Source: Bathynomus jamesi
Lineage: Eukaryota; Arthropoda; Malacostraca; Isopoda; Cirolanidae
DNA length: 64,000 nucleotides
Direction: 5' to 3'
Assembly (NCBI GenBank): GCA_023014485.1
Contig: JAJOZX010002709.1
Coordinates: 202,501 to 266,500 of the forward strand
A program made the position numbers and the translations under genes. Of this stretch, positions 45,301-57,003 are shown piece by piece; the stretch's first letter is position 1, and each line of letters begins with the position of its first letter. Under the pieces are notes generated by a model, which worked only from the letters and a program-made list of their open reading frames with translations, was not told the DNA's origin and ran no database searches.

Positions 45301-45777
45301 TAAAACTATGATAAAACTTTTAACTAACATATATTTGAAAACAAAAGACACTCATCAATTACGAAACTAAATATCAAGCTTTAAAAATACACCAAATTCA
45401 CTATTTCATCCACTGAGTGATGACGATTTGGTCTTATAACAATCTCTATACACAAAGAAACTGTTTAGAAAGTACGATTTAAAATCGATAACGGCTACTA
45501 TATTTGCATTTCAGCTCTCATAAACTACGGTTTTGAATTACTGCAATATCGCGTATTTACCCGGACATTTCCTTTTAAATCAAACCATAACTTAACTCAT
45601 TCTCTTGGAATATATTTAGAAATAATGATACCTTTGCAAAGAAAAAGAGTGGATGTACTTGATGAATGGCAAAACGAACACTATATTTACATCTCAGCAC
45701 CCATAAACTACCAGTTTGAATTACTATCTCATATGACAGCCATTCATTAGAGCAGTGGGCGGCTCGCGATCCAAATA

Positions 45778-46464
45778 CCGGGTGTCCCAATTTTTTATTG
45801 AATGGTGCAAACAATGTAATATTCACACAGTAAATAGTCAATGTCATAAAGTTTCATATGATATATGTAAATTATAACATTTAGATACATTAGAGTTCTT
45901 TATTGTATGCATTCAATTTGTGCACCATTTGTAGCACGGACCAGGTCGCAACGGTACTCAGTTTCCCTCCAGCCGTTGCCTAGCATCTCAGGGGTTACAG
46001 AGTCCACCGCTTCTGTGATGCGCTCTTTCAGTTGAACGAGGAATCTGCAATTCGACACTGGCACGACGGATGGACTTTCTCGGGCTACTACCAAAGGCGC
46101 CGCGTATTCGTTCAACATCATCTTCCGATCTTGTTCGCCCTCCAGAGTGTTCCTTTAGAACACTGCCAGTCTCCTCAAATTTCTTGGTCCACGCATATAG
46201 GTCTCTTCTGGTGGGTGGTTCCTTGTGAAAGGTTGTACGGAATTGCCGTTGCACCAGAGTTGGGGACTTCAACTCAGCCATCCATAAAAACACATTTCGC
46301 TTTTTCTTGTGGGATAAACATAATTCAATCTGAAACAAACAGAAAACATTATGACAAAAACTTATGCATATGATGTAGTAACTGGCAAAGTTTCAACATT
46401 CTCACATTAATACTTTAAAAATTACAGAATTTCAAAGTTGTTTCATTTCGAATGGGACACCCGG
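45778..46464 (-). mobile_element. Mariner-like element with deleted catalytic core
   Basis: Ends CCGGGTGTCCCAATTTTTTA and the complement of CCGGGTGTCCCATTCG lie between TA dinucleotides (45776-45777 and 46465-46466). The minus strand keeps the N-terminal DNA-binding part and the extreme C-terminus of a transposase. Confidence 0.85.
45900..46338 (-). pseudogene. Mariner transposase: HTH part fused to C-terminus
   Basis: The first frame (46338-45988, 116 codons) has TLVQRQFRTTFHKEPPTRR, WTKKFEETGSVLKE and RSEDDVERIRGAF, a typical mariner-group HTH start, and remains open. Right after it the second frame (to 45900) gives QLKERITEAVDSVTPEMLGN and RATNGAQIECIQ, the usual C-terminal end. All three catalytic acids are missing. 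Confidence 0.8.
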
Positions 46465-46466
46465 TA

Positions 46467-47350
46467 GATTGTAACGCATTTGGCTCGCGAGCCGCGTAAC
46501 GAGTACCAGAAACTGAATTATGCGCATAAGAACTAAAATTGCGAGTCGACAAATACAAAATATTCTTTCGGTTAAATAAATTTATCTTCCTCGAGTCAAA
46601 GAATCAATTCTTATGCGTGTCATTAACTCTCAAAACCACGGATCAAAATACTTGAAAAATGCGTTCGTTCGCATGACTTCCCCTTGTCATCCTGCCATTA
46701 TGCTTAAATCCAACTTTAAGTTAACTCGTTATCCGTGAATATACAGTATATAATTAGAAATAACGATGTTAATACAAAAAAGAAAGCGAAATTGTACATA
46801 ACGTACGACATAAATGAGAAAACGGACTCTGTATTCAGGTTTCACTCTCATTAACAACAATTTGAACCAGCATCAGTTACACGGACATTCTTTATCCTTA
46901 ATCAAACCCTAACTTAAGTCATTTTATAGGAATATATTTACAAATAACGATGACCATACAAAGAAAGCAAGCGGAACTGTATATTATGCGAGTTAGTGAA
47001 TGGGAAAACAAACTCTATGTTTACATATCAACTCTCCTAAACTACTATTTTCAATTAATTCCAGTAATACAGACATTCATTATACTTCAAAATAAGAGTT
47101 AATGACTTCTCTGAGGGAGAACAAAATATTGTATACGCTTTCGCATTGTTTTGGAATTTATATTAATCAATTTTATTGCTGAAATATCAAGGAATACCCG
47201 AAAACTTCTAATTTTTATTAGAAGTTTTCGGAGAAATGTTACTTTCTAAATATTCCTTTTAGAAATTGATATTTGCCGAATATTTCACGAATAAACGTCA
47301 GACATCTAAAATGAGCATGAAAAAATCATGATTTCAGCGTAAAGTAAATT
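46467..47350. other. Intronic AT-rich sequence
   Basis: No gene, RNA or repeat recognised apart from short A/T runs. Confidence 0.55.
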
Positions 47351-47365
47351 TCGGGAATATATAAT

Positions 47366-47417
<52 letters not shown>

Positions 47418-47419
<2 letters not shown>

Positions 47420-47693
47420 GCTGTTTTCGTGAAATGTTGATAAAAATGTGAGACAAATTAGAGTTTTTTATTAAGTAATTTTATTTAGTAATTAAGTAAT
47501 TATTTATTAAGTAATTATACACATTATTTATGATATATGTAATAAGACTACATCTCTTCTTCCTTCTTTTATTTGGGTAAGGAATTAGAACCACGGGCTG
47601 GAAGGGGGTAAGAAAGGATTTCAATGATCGCAAAGGGGTCGCAAAAGGGTCGCAAAGGGTACTGAGGGTCCGAGAAGTGGGACTGTAACATTG

Positions 47694-47697
<4 letters not shown>
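47418..47697. repeat. 280-bp segment duplicated on both sides of the LTR element, upstream copy
   Basis: Begins GGGCTGTTTTCGTGAAATG after (TA)n and ends ACATTGCGAT before another (TA)n. A direct copy lies at 55688-55981. It includes several AAGGGGTCGCAAA-type units. Confidence 0.85.
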
Positions 47698-47735
<38 letters not shown>

Positions 47736-48425
47736 CTGTAAAATTGAACAATGAACAATTCCTATACCATCATTATATGGATTCATTGTCTTCATGCAGT
47801 ACTTATGTTCGTATAGTTTTATGTTTGAATGTTCATTTTACATAAGAACCAAATCGCCTAAGCGAGTTTTGGATAGAATTTCGATTTGTACTTCTTTATT
47901 CATTACTGTATTTCCCTAATTCATCATTTCTAATAATGACTTATACACTATGACGTCATAAAATAACTTTATTCTCTTTACGTTTCCCATACTTTGTACA
48001 CTGAATCACGTTCTTAGTTTTGGACATCTTCCGTATTCAATGTATGGTAAATTCTTTAGTAATAATGATGTGGTGTTATGTAGTAGAAATATTAGTATTC
48101 AACCATATTCCTCCATACGTACAAATTCAATAACTATGACGTCACATTTTCCTGTCATTAATTTCCCTTCATCATATCTCTAGTATTCAATGTATGAAAA
48201 TTTATATATCATCATAATAAAAACTGTACACCCTATAGAAGTCATTATTTATGTTATGTAGTATAAATATAACTATTATTCGACCATATCCCCGCCCCCA
48301 TACGTCCATATTTTAGCTTGACCATTATCGTATGTAAATTTTATTAAATATTCATCTTTACTCGTGTCAACCTATGAAACGCCAAACTTCAGCATTCGTT
48401 CGAAAACGCAAAAATACGTTCTCGT

Positions 48426-49736
48426 TAGTGATGTATTGGATGTCATTTTTTTCACATCCGCGGATGCGGATGCGGATGAGGATGTTTGATTTCAACATCC
48501 GCGGATGCGGATGCGGATGCGGATGTCTACATTTTCGTTATTTTTTAGGATATATTCGAGATTTGTTGTGTTTAACGTATATAATAAGTTATTATATAGA
48601 GAGAGCTGTAGCTATAATGTAGTATAATTGATTAATTGTACAATAATTGCTGTACTTTTCTCTGAACATATAAATAATATCAAGCATCTAACTAATATAG
48701 AAATCAATTAGTGAATTCGTCTGCAAATAAATTCGTTATATTTTGTTGAGTTTCAGCCACAATTAGAAACCATAATTGTGTTACCAGGATGCGGGACGTG
48801 AACCCAACTCAAATGCACCCCACCGACCTCTTTCCCCAACCTCCACCCTTATAGAAAGAGATCTTTAATTAGCTTGATAACTATTTATATTAAGTTTAAA
48901 GTTTTATTAGGCATATTTATAAATGAGTAATTAAAATAAAGTAAACTAAGATGTTCATCGTTTAATGTTCAAACTTAATTATAGGGACGTTATGCTTAAG
49001 GAACATTAATTTTTCTGCCTTTTCTGCTGCCAGTCTGTTTCTCTTTTCATCATATATTAATCCAGCACTGCTAAATAATCTCTCGCTTGATAAGTTTGTT
49101 GGAGGACAGGCTAAATGTTTCCTTGCAAGTTTACTCAAGTATGGATAGATATTCTGCGTATTTTTCAACCAACTAATAGGATTGTCACATGCAGCCAGGC
49201 ATTTTTCTTGGTGATAGCTCTCGATCATTTTTACTACATCTTTTGACATCGCGTAGGTCTCGTCATTGCTGCTTGACTCAAGAAACTGAGAGACAGATTC
49301 TGTGATAGATTTGCTTGTTGAAGGTGTTGGTTCTGTCACTGAAACTTTTATTCTTTTGGTGGGTGGCGAAGCGACAGATTCAAGAGATTGAAGCTCTTCA
49401 ACTGCTTCGCCAAGTGATGATTTAACTCGTTCTAATGTACTAGGTGAAAATAACTTAGCTTTGTAACGTGGATCTAAGTAGGTTGCAAGAGAGTAACTTC
49501 ATACAAGAAAAGCCTCTCGTCTTGTCGCTTGCATCACTTTTGCGCACAATGAACTAGTTCTATTAATATAGTAGAACTTGATAATTTCCGCTTATTAATA
49601 ACATTTTATCTCAACGGTCCACATCCGCACGACATCCGCAGTCCAAAGTGCAGATGCGGGTGCGGATGCGGATGCGAGAAAATGTGCGGATGTTCCGCGG
49701 ATGCGGATGCGGATGCGGATGTGACCTACATCACTA
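48426..49736 (-). mobile_element. hAT element inside the 5' LTR, exact target duplication and empty site
   Basis: Ends TAGTGATGTATTGGATGTC and the complement of TAGTGATGTAGGTCACATCC are flanked by GTTCTCGT (48418-48425 and 49737-49744). The 3' LTR has the unoccupied site with a single GTTCTCGT at 54302-54309. The subterminal regions are runs of GGATGC units. Confidence 0.93.
48962..49540 (-). pseudogene. hAT transposase C-terminal part
   Basis: The minus strand encodes ATYLDPRYKAKLFSPSTLER near 49500, then a Ser/Thr-rich linker, and the dimerisation block NIYPYLSKLARKHLACPP, SSERLFSSAGLIYDEKRNRL near 49170-49030. The catalytic half is not present, so the element is non-autonomous. Confidence 0.82.
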
Positions 49737-50435
49737 GTTCTCGTATTATTTTTTTCATTTTTATTTTTAATTATATGACCTCCCGAGATGAACTCGAAAA
49801 ATGCTGAGGTTAGAGTGATCACATTCCGCTCATCACAACAGAATTGAACGCTTCAAAGATAAAAAAGTCTCCTTTCCCTCTGATTCGAATTTATAACATT
49901 ATCATGCGTTATGTTATATTATGTGTGTTATGTGCCTATGTACTTTGTATTATTTTCTAACATCTTAATTGTCTATTAATATGAACACTGTAAAAAACAA
50001 AACAAAGTTATAGTAACTGTTTAATTGTAATTAACTGTAATACTTTAATATAACGTAATGTACTTTAATAAAACTGTAATTAATAATACCTTGTAATGTA
50101 CTAAATGACGTAGTCAATGTACTTTAATGAAATTGTAGTTAACGATAATAAATGAATTGGTAATTATAATCATAGTTACAGTAGACCAAAATTACAATGT
50201 ACTCAATGTCCGACCCGACATTATGTCGCCATAAGGAATGTAGAATCGGCGATACTGTTGTTATTTTTGTTATTATTATTTTTCCGTTGGCATAAATTTT
50301 GATGTGCTTTCTACTTTGCCAAATAATTGATGACCTGTTGTTTTTAAAATCTCATAATCATTTTTTAGATTTAGCTTAATAATGAATCCTAAGTAACTTT
50401 TGCCATGTCATGTTTTGTATACATTCTTTCTTCGT

Positions 50436-50443
50436 TATAAAAG
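50436..50443 (+). promoter_or_regulatory. Putative LTR TATA box
   Basis: TATAAAAG lies about 650 bp upstream of the LTR end, at the equivalent position in both LTRs. Confidence 0.45.
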
Positions 50444-51093
50444 ATGAAGTCATGTCTTGCCTAAGCATTTAATTGTAAATCTTAAACCTTTAATTTTTAC
50501 TCATATGCATATTTTAGTGTAAAGATGCATAGTTCAATTTCTACTTTTAGTTAACTTGGCAGATCATGATAACATCAGATCTGAAAATACGCAATTTAAG
50601 ATAAAAATATGGCTTCATCTTCAAATATCTTGTTTATTCGTTTAAACCTTACCACAGCTAAAAGATTTACTTTATTTTCAAATATTGTGCAAAAATAATG
50701 CAGCCTCTTCAACATTTAATAATGATGATGTTAGTAGAATCGGGGTATATAAACCCCACAAATTTCTTCCATGTTTATTCTGATTCCAACTACGAGGCTG
50801 AGCATTACCTGTAACAGTTTAGAAGTAAAATTACAGTAAGGGAAACTTTTCATTTTCCCCTTCGAGCCGTGCTCTCTTCAGAAGAACTTAGTCATTAGAA
50901 TCTTCCGATAAGTTACAAGAAGAATCGGAGAGAAAGAATTTAATAAGCCTCTCAGAATCCTCCGAGCCACTAAAGAAGAACTCGGAGAGTAGTATAGAAG
51001 AAACTACTGCAAGTAACAGATCCGTTGCTGCCTCCTAACCAGAACCCCCGTCGACTCCGAACCAACCCAGGGCCATAGACGGAGGGGTTAACA

Positions 51094-52716
51094 GTCTGGC
51101 GACCCTGCATCAGGATAAAAATCAAGACGACCCAAACACATAGAAGATATTGGCATAACAGTCTGGCGAGTCTGTAGCCAAGAGTTTAACAAGTGGCGAC
51201 CCACCATTTGATCGGCGTGTCACGACTTCCAGTTCGTAACATCCACCCTTGAACCGGTGTGTCACGACTCCAAGTTCTCCACGCCTAGTTTTCATCCAAG
51301 AACAAGTGGCCAGCAAGACACGTCTTCAGGACACGTCTCTAAGGATTTCGCCGTAGAAATCTTGTTAAGTACAAAACTCTTTTTTAAAATAATTTCTAAA
51401 CATTTGAAAAGTTATTATTATTAACAGTTAATATTTAAATTGAGCCAGAATTAACACAAAACACAGTGAACACTTCAGACACCAGTGATACATTTTTGTT
51501 TTATTGAAAACAATTGTCACAGAATTATTTTCACAGTTATTTTCAGTTATTTTTACTATTCTAGTTAGTATAGTATAATTTTATTTTATGTATCAAACAT
51601 AATAGTATCGTACCTTCGTGTATATTCGAGTGAAATGTTGTTTACATTTTATATTTTTGTTTGCAAATTTTTTTCAAATTATTGAATTGAATTGACTTGC
51701 AAATTAAGAAAGAGAGTGTTATAGAGAGTTTATAGAGTTAGAGAGTTACTTGAAGCATTTCAAGTTAGTTTCAAGAATACTTGATAGAGTTCAAGTTAGT
51801 TTCAAGAATACTTGATAGAGTTCAAGTTAGTTTCAAGAATACTTGATAGAGTTCAAGTTAGTTTCAAGAATACTTGATAGAGTTCAAGTTAGTTTCAAGA
51901 ATACTTGATAGAGTTCAAGTTAGTTTCAAGAATACTTGATAGAGTTCAAGTTAGTTTCAGAATACTTGATAAGAGTTCAAGTTAGTTTCAAGATACTTGA
52001 CAAGTGTTCAAGTAAGTTTCAGTTTTCAAGTTTCAAGTTTCAGTCAATTTTCAAGTTTCAGTCAATTTTCAAGTTTCAGTCAATTTTCAAGTTTCAGTCA
52101 ATTTTCAAGTTTCAGTCAATTTTCAAGTTTCAAGTCTCAGTCAATTTTATTCCAAGTCAGAGTTTAAGTCCCAAGTTAGTTTTCAATGCAGTCAATTGAA
52201 TTCAACTTTTTTTTGTTGTTTAAAGAATTTAATTCAACCTTTTTTTTTGTTGTAAAAGAGAATTAAATTCAACCTGAATTGACCAGTTTGTGTCTTTAGG
52301 TTAAGTGGTTTTTTTTATATTACAGTAAAGGTTTAGTTAATTATAGTTTATAATTGATTTCTATTTTCAATTCTTATATTTTTTTTTTTTTTTTCGATTA
52401 ATAATGAGTAATTGTCGTAGTCCAATCTAATTAATTGTGTGTCAAAATTCAGTTTTTAATACCGCTAGAGTTACTTTCATTACTCGTAAGGTCTTCTAAG
52501 TACGTCTTTTTTATTACCTTAATATACGTGTAACTGATTTAATTACGTAAAATCGATAATTCTAATTGAATTCTATTACTTTTGACACATATTCGAATTC
52601 ATTTTCTTTCCGTACCTCAAGTCGCTTTCACATTAAACTCATATGCATACACCATCATTAATACTACCTGTAATTTAGAATTTTATAATAATTGACCTTG
52701 AGCTTAAAGGATTTAA

Positions 52717-52748
<32 letters not shown>

Positions 52749-53618
52749 CAATAAAATTGACTTAAACTTAAAAGATTTTATAACCCTAAACCCATCTTAA
52801 ATTATTATACATTATTTTAAACTTTGTTAATTCAAAAACCTTCCAAATCCCTACTCATACACACGCATGTATGCACACTATATATACTATATATATACAA
52901 ACCTCATGCTAAAATCATTGGATATCACAATAAACTTTATTTAATTACGCGTAAGTGCTAACTATGTAATTTAATCTTTATCATTTTTGCTTTCTAATAT
53001 ATCTTGCTCATGCATTTATTCAGTTAATTTAACAATCTTCTCAGCTAATCTGTCCTTCGAAATTATAAGATACACACTTTGTACCTAGTACACAAAAATA
53101 CACACTAGACCACAGGTCTATACATCATCCATTACGTAATTCTATTTTACCTACAATAGTCAATAAAAGTAGTTTATGAATTGTGTTATCATCGTAACCT
53201 TGAAAAATCCATGAACTTTAAAATTTACGTTTTTCCCTTTTGTCTACACTATTCATTATGTACGTAATTTTTCCTACGGAAAAATAAAATTTTGTAAAAA
53301 ATTTAACAATATCATTGTTTGTCTAACTTAATTGTTTGTCTAAATTAACGTATTAATCCTTTATTCTGTTTGTATAAAAGTAAAGTTTTAATCTTTGAAT
53401 TTTTATATTTTATAATAGCCCTCAAAGCGAGTGTCATGTTAAAAATTTTATTACTCTGCATTGAACTCAACCACGCGAAATCGTTCTGTATAAAATTTGT
53501 ATAAAAAGCAAAATTCGTCATCTAACTTGGAGTAGTCAGGATGTTATTTTCTCATTTGTATTGTAGTAATTGTACCCTATTCTATTATTGTATACATACC
53601 ATTTTGGAAGGGGAATAC
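51094..53618 (+). other. Internal region of the LTR element
   Basis: Begins with GTCTGGCGACCCTGC, a plausible tRNA primer site, and repeats the GTCTGGCGA motif near 51160. It then holds tandem repeats (51755-52140), T-rich runs and a (TAA)n tract near 52720-52745, and ends with a purine tract. No coding potential seen. Confidence 0.75.
51755..52140 (+). repeat. Two adjacent tandem repeats, 31-bp and 18-bp units
   Basis: First about seven units of a 31-bp repeat (TTCAAGTTAGTTTCAAGA plus ATACTTGATAGAG). Then about six units of an 18-bp repeat (TCAATTTTCAAGTTTCAG), which probably grew out of the first, since both contain TTTCAAG. Confidence 0.93.
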
Positions 53619-55655
53619 TGTAAAAATTGAACAATGAACAATTCCTATACCATCATTATATGGATTCATTGTCTTCATGCAGTACTTATGTTCGTATAGT
53701 TTTATGTTTGAATGTTCATTTTTACATAAGAAACCAAAATCGCCTAAGCGAGTTTTGGATAGAATTTCGATTTGTACTTCTTTATTCATTACTGTATTTC
53801 CCTAATTCATCATTTCTAATAATGACTTATACACTATGACGTCATAAAATAACTTTATTCTCTTTACGTTTCCCATACTTTGTACACTGAATCACGTTCT
53901 TAGTTTTGGACATCTTCCGTATTCAATGTATGGTAAATTCTTTAGTAATAATGATGTGGTGTTATGTAGTAGAAATATTAGTATTCAACCATATTCCCCA
54001 TACGTACAAATTCAATAACTATGACGTCACATTTTCCTGTCATTAATTTCCCTTCATCATATCTCTAGTATTCAATGTATGAAAATTTATATATCATCAT
54101 AAAAAAACTGTACACCCTATAGAAGTCATTATTTATGTTATGTAGTATAAATATAACTATTATTCGACCATATCCCCGCCCCCATACGTCCATATTTTAG
54201 CTTGACCATTATCGTATGTAAATTTTATTAAATATTCATCTTTACTCGTGTCAACCTATGAAACGCCAAACTTCAGCATTCGTTCGAAAACGCAAAAATA
54301 CGTTCTCGTATTATTTTTTTCATTTATTTTTTAATTATATGACCTCCCGAGATGAACTCGAAAAATGCTGAGGTTAGAGTGATCACATTCCGCTCATCAC
54401 AGCAGAATTGAACGCTTCAAAGATAAAAAAGTCTCCTTTCCCTCTGATTCGAATTTATAACATTATCATGCGTTATGTTATATTATGTGTGTTATGTGCC
54501 CATGTACTTTGTATATTTCTAACATCTTAATTGTCTATTAATATGAAACACTGTAAAAAACAAAACAAAGTTATAGTAACTGTTTAATTGTAATTAACTG
54601 TAATACTTTAATATAACGTAATGTACTTTAATAAAACTGTAATTAATAATACCTTGTAATGTACTAAATGACGTAGTCAATGTACTTTAATGAAATTGTA
54701 GTTAACGATAATAAATGAATTGGTAATTATAATCATAGTTACAGTAGACCAAAATTACAATGTACTCAATGTCCGACCCGACATTATGTCGCCATAAGGA
54801 ATGTAGAATCGGCGATACTGTTATTTTTTTTATTATTTTTCCGTTGGCATAAATTTTGATGTGCTTTCTACTTTGCCAAATAATTGATGACCTGTTGTTT
54901 TTTAAAATCTCATAATCATTTTTTAGATTTAGCTTAATAATGAATCCTAAGTAACTTTTGCCATGTCATGTTTTGTATACATTCTTTCTTCGTTATAAAA
55001 GATGAAGTCATGTCTTGCCTAAGCATTTAATTGTAAATCTTAAACCTTTAATTTTTACTCATATGCATATTTTAGTGTAAAGATGCATAGTTCAATTTCC
55101 ACTTTTAGTTAACTTGGCAGATCATGATAACATCAGATCTGAAAATACGCAATTTAAGATAAAAATATGGCTTCATCTTCAAATATCTTGTTTATTCGTT
55201 TAAACCTTACCACAGCTAAAAGATTTACTTTATTTTCAAAATGTGCAAAAATAATGCAGCCTCTTCAACATTTAATAATGATGATGTTAGTAGAATCGGG
55301 GTATATAAACCCCACAAATTTCTTCCATGTTTATTCTGATTCCAACTACGAGGCTGAGCATTACCTGTAACAGTTTAGAAGTAAAATTACAGTAAGGGAA
55401 ACTTTTTATTTTCCCCTTCGAGCCGTGCTCTCTTCAGAAGAACTTAGTCATTAGAATCTTCCGATAAGTTACAAGAAGAATCGGAGAGAAACCTCAAAGA
55501 ATTTAATAAACCTCTCAGAATCCTCCGAGCCACTAAAGAAGAACTCGGAGAGTAGTATAGAAGAAACTACTGCAAGTAACAGATCCGTTGCTGCCTCCTA
55601 ACCAGAACCCCCGTCGACTCCGAACCAACCCAGGGCCAAGACGGAGGGGTTAACA
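53619..55655 (+). repeat. 3' LTR (2037 bp), unoccupied by hAT
   Basis: Starts TGTAAAAATTG after the purine tract and ends GTTAACA before (TA)n. Retains the hAT empty site at 54302. Confidence 0.9.
54994..55001 (+). promoter_or_regulatory. Putative LTR TATA box
   Basis: TATAAAAG, same position as in the 5' LTR. Confidence 0.45.
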
Positions 55656-55687
55656 TATATATATATATATAATATATATATATATAT

Positions 55688-55981
55688 GGGCTATTTTCGT
55701 GAAATGTTGATAAAAATGCGAGGCAAATTAGAGTTTTTTATTAAGTAATTTTATTTAGTAAAGTAATTATTTATTAAGTAATTATACCCATTATTTATGG
55801 TATTTGTAATAAGACTACATCTCTTCTTCCTTCTTCTTTTATTTGGGTAAGGAATTGGTCCAGAGAGATTAGAACCACGGGCTGGAAGCGGGTAAGAAAG
55901 GATTTCAATGATCGCAAAGGGATCGCAAAAGGGTCGCAAAGGGTACTGAGGGTCCGACAAGTGGGAATGTAACATTGCGAT
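55688..55981. repeat. 280-bp segment, downstream copy
   Basis: Direct copy of 47418-47697 with a 14-bp insertion (GGTCCAGAGAGATT) near 55857. It continues into unique intron sequence. Confidence 0.85.
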
Positions 55982-56229
55982 GTTGAAAAGGGTGGAGAAA
56001 GAAGAGAGGAATGTGGTCCATAAACATAAGCTTGCAATAGCTATGGCAACATTCTTCTACATAAATGCATTAATATTAACCTTTTATCTCTGATATAGAT
56101 ACATTAGTCTGTGGTTAGGTCAGCGACTTTACACAATTAAATAATAGTTTTAAAATTTCTTGTAATTATTTTTACCAATGAGAAAAAAATGAACATAAAC
56201 AGAGAAACTTTGTATTTTTCTATCTAAAG

Positions 56230-56389
56230 GAATGGTTGGAAGAGAGGAAGCCAACTGGGCCATCAGTGATATAACATTCTCTTTACATCGGCTTTCCTAC
56301 ATCGACTTCACTGACACTATCCTCTACGATGCGTCTGAACTTATAACCCCAAGAGCTCTTCCTCTTCCAATGTGGCAAGGACCGACTCG
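56230..56389 (+). CDS. Ionotropic receptor, exon c: rest of S1 lobe with ligand Arg
   Basis: Follows the acceptor TATCTAAAG. It completes Gly and reads MVGREEANWAISDITFSLHR, LSYIDFTDTILYDASELITP, RALPLPMWQGPT. Aligned to AMPA receptors, SDITFSLHR matches the APLTITLVR segment. The Arg that binds the ligand carboxylate is kept, as is the Thr two residues after the replaced Pro. The frame stays open for 30 codons into the intron, but the donor G/GTTAGT at 56389/56390 gives CG, which the next exon completes to Arg before PFTG. The longer ORF to 56480 is a read-through artefact. Confidence 0.9.
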
Positions 56390-57003
56390 GTTAGTTCCGA
56401 ATGCAGACCAGCTAGATTACCTCCAAACATGGACTTACACTCCTGAAGAAAAGGCCTCCACCTTTTCCTCAAGAGTGTAACTCACTTCCATATTAGCCAT
56501 TGCGTATTATTCTACCCGCAACCAAAAAAGATCCTAAAATAAGACATTAATTTGAACATTTGTTTTAGCTCTAATGCATTAATTTTGTAAATTTAATTTA
56601 AAATAATTTTTCCTATGAGACCGGACTTATGGGACACCCTGTATGTGCTGAAGGTTTCTCATTAGTGCCCACATCAGTCAAGTTTCCATTTTCCTCAAAT
56701 TAAACGTAATTTACGTTATTAGAATGTAATATTTTCGTATGATATCAAAGAAATAACCACCGTAATTCGGTGGCGGATGAGATGTCAGTTAAATATTAGG
56801 AAAGTTTGCCTTTTGAATTTTACAATATATTCTTATTCTTGTCTACACGATACAGGGCCTCTATACAGTCTTAATAACTAAATCACGTCATATCTCAAAA
56901 ACGAGATTTTAGATAGCTAATGCTATAACAATTTATCCTCCATAAAAATAGTGTGGTGATAGTTGCAGTGATTTATCTTTTCTTTATTATCTTTCAATTT
57001 CAG
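56390..57003 (+). other. IR gene intron c (614 bp)
   Basis: AT-rich. It holds a phrase GGGACACCCTGTA near 56633-56645 that resembles a solo mariner end. Nothing else recognised. Confidence 0.7.

Larger units (their letters stand above)
47737..51093 (+). repeat. 5' LTR (2.04 kb plus hAT insertion)
   Basis: After removing the hAT and one target copy it is 2038 bp, against 2037 bp for the 3' LTR, with only scattered small differences. Near-identity points to recent insertion. Confidence 0.9.
47737..55655 (+). mobile_element. Non-coding LTR retrotransposon (LARD-like), about 7.9 kb
   Basis: Two direct repeats of 2.04 kb (47737-51093 including a nested hAT, and 53619-55655) start TGTAAAA and end GTTAACA. 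A primer-binding-site-like TGGCGACC follows the first (51097) and a purine tract GGAAGGGGAATAC precedes the second (53606-53618). The 2.5-kb internal region has no ORF with a recognisable gag or pol part. I therefore call it a large retrotransposon derivative dependent on another element. Host flanks are (TA)n, and no clear target duplication can be read. Confidence 0.88.
44528..56229 (+). other. IR gene intron b (11.7 kb)
   Basis: Holds a SINE, a deleted mariner, a non-coding LTR element with a nested hAT, and a duplicated 280-bp segment. The stretches 44528-45000, 45301-45777, 46467-47350 and 55982-56229 show only AT-rich sequence. Confidence 0.8.

Noticed and set aside
44885..45370. 161-codon ORF in the IR intron
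   Set aside because: It covers the tRNA-derived SINE on the other strand. Its SPGFEPGADG segment is the mirror of a B box.
51755..52140. CRISPR-like array
   Set aside because: Units are directly adjacent without unique spacers, inside an LTR element of an animal genome.
56390..56480. Extension of the IR exon to the stop at 56480
   Set aside because: The donor at 56390 joins in phase to the exon at 57004 and restores the conserved RPFTG-M1 continuation. The read-through residues resemble nothing.
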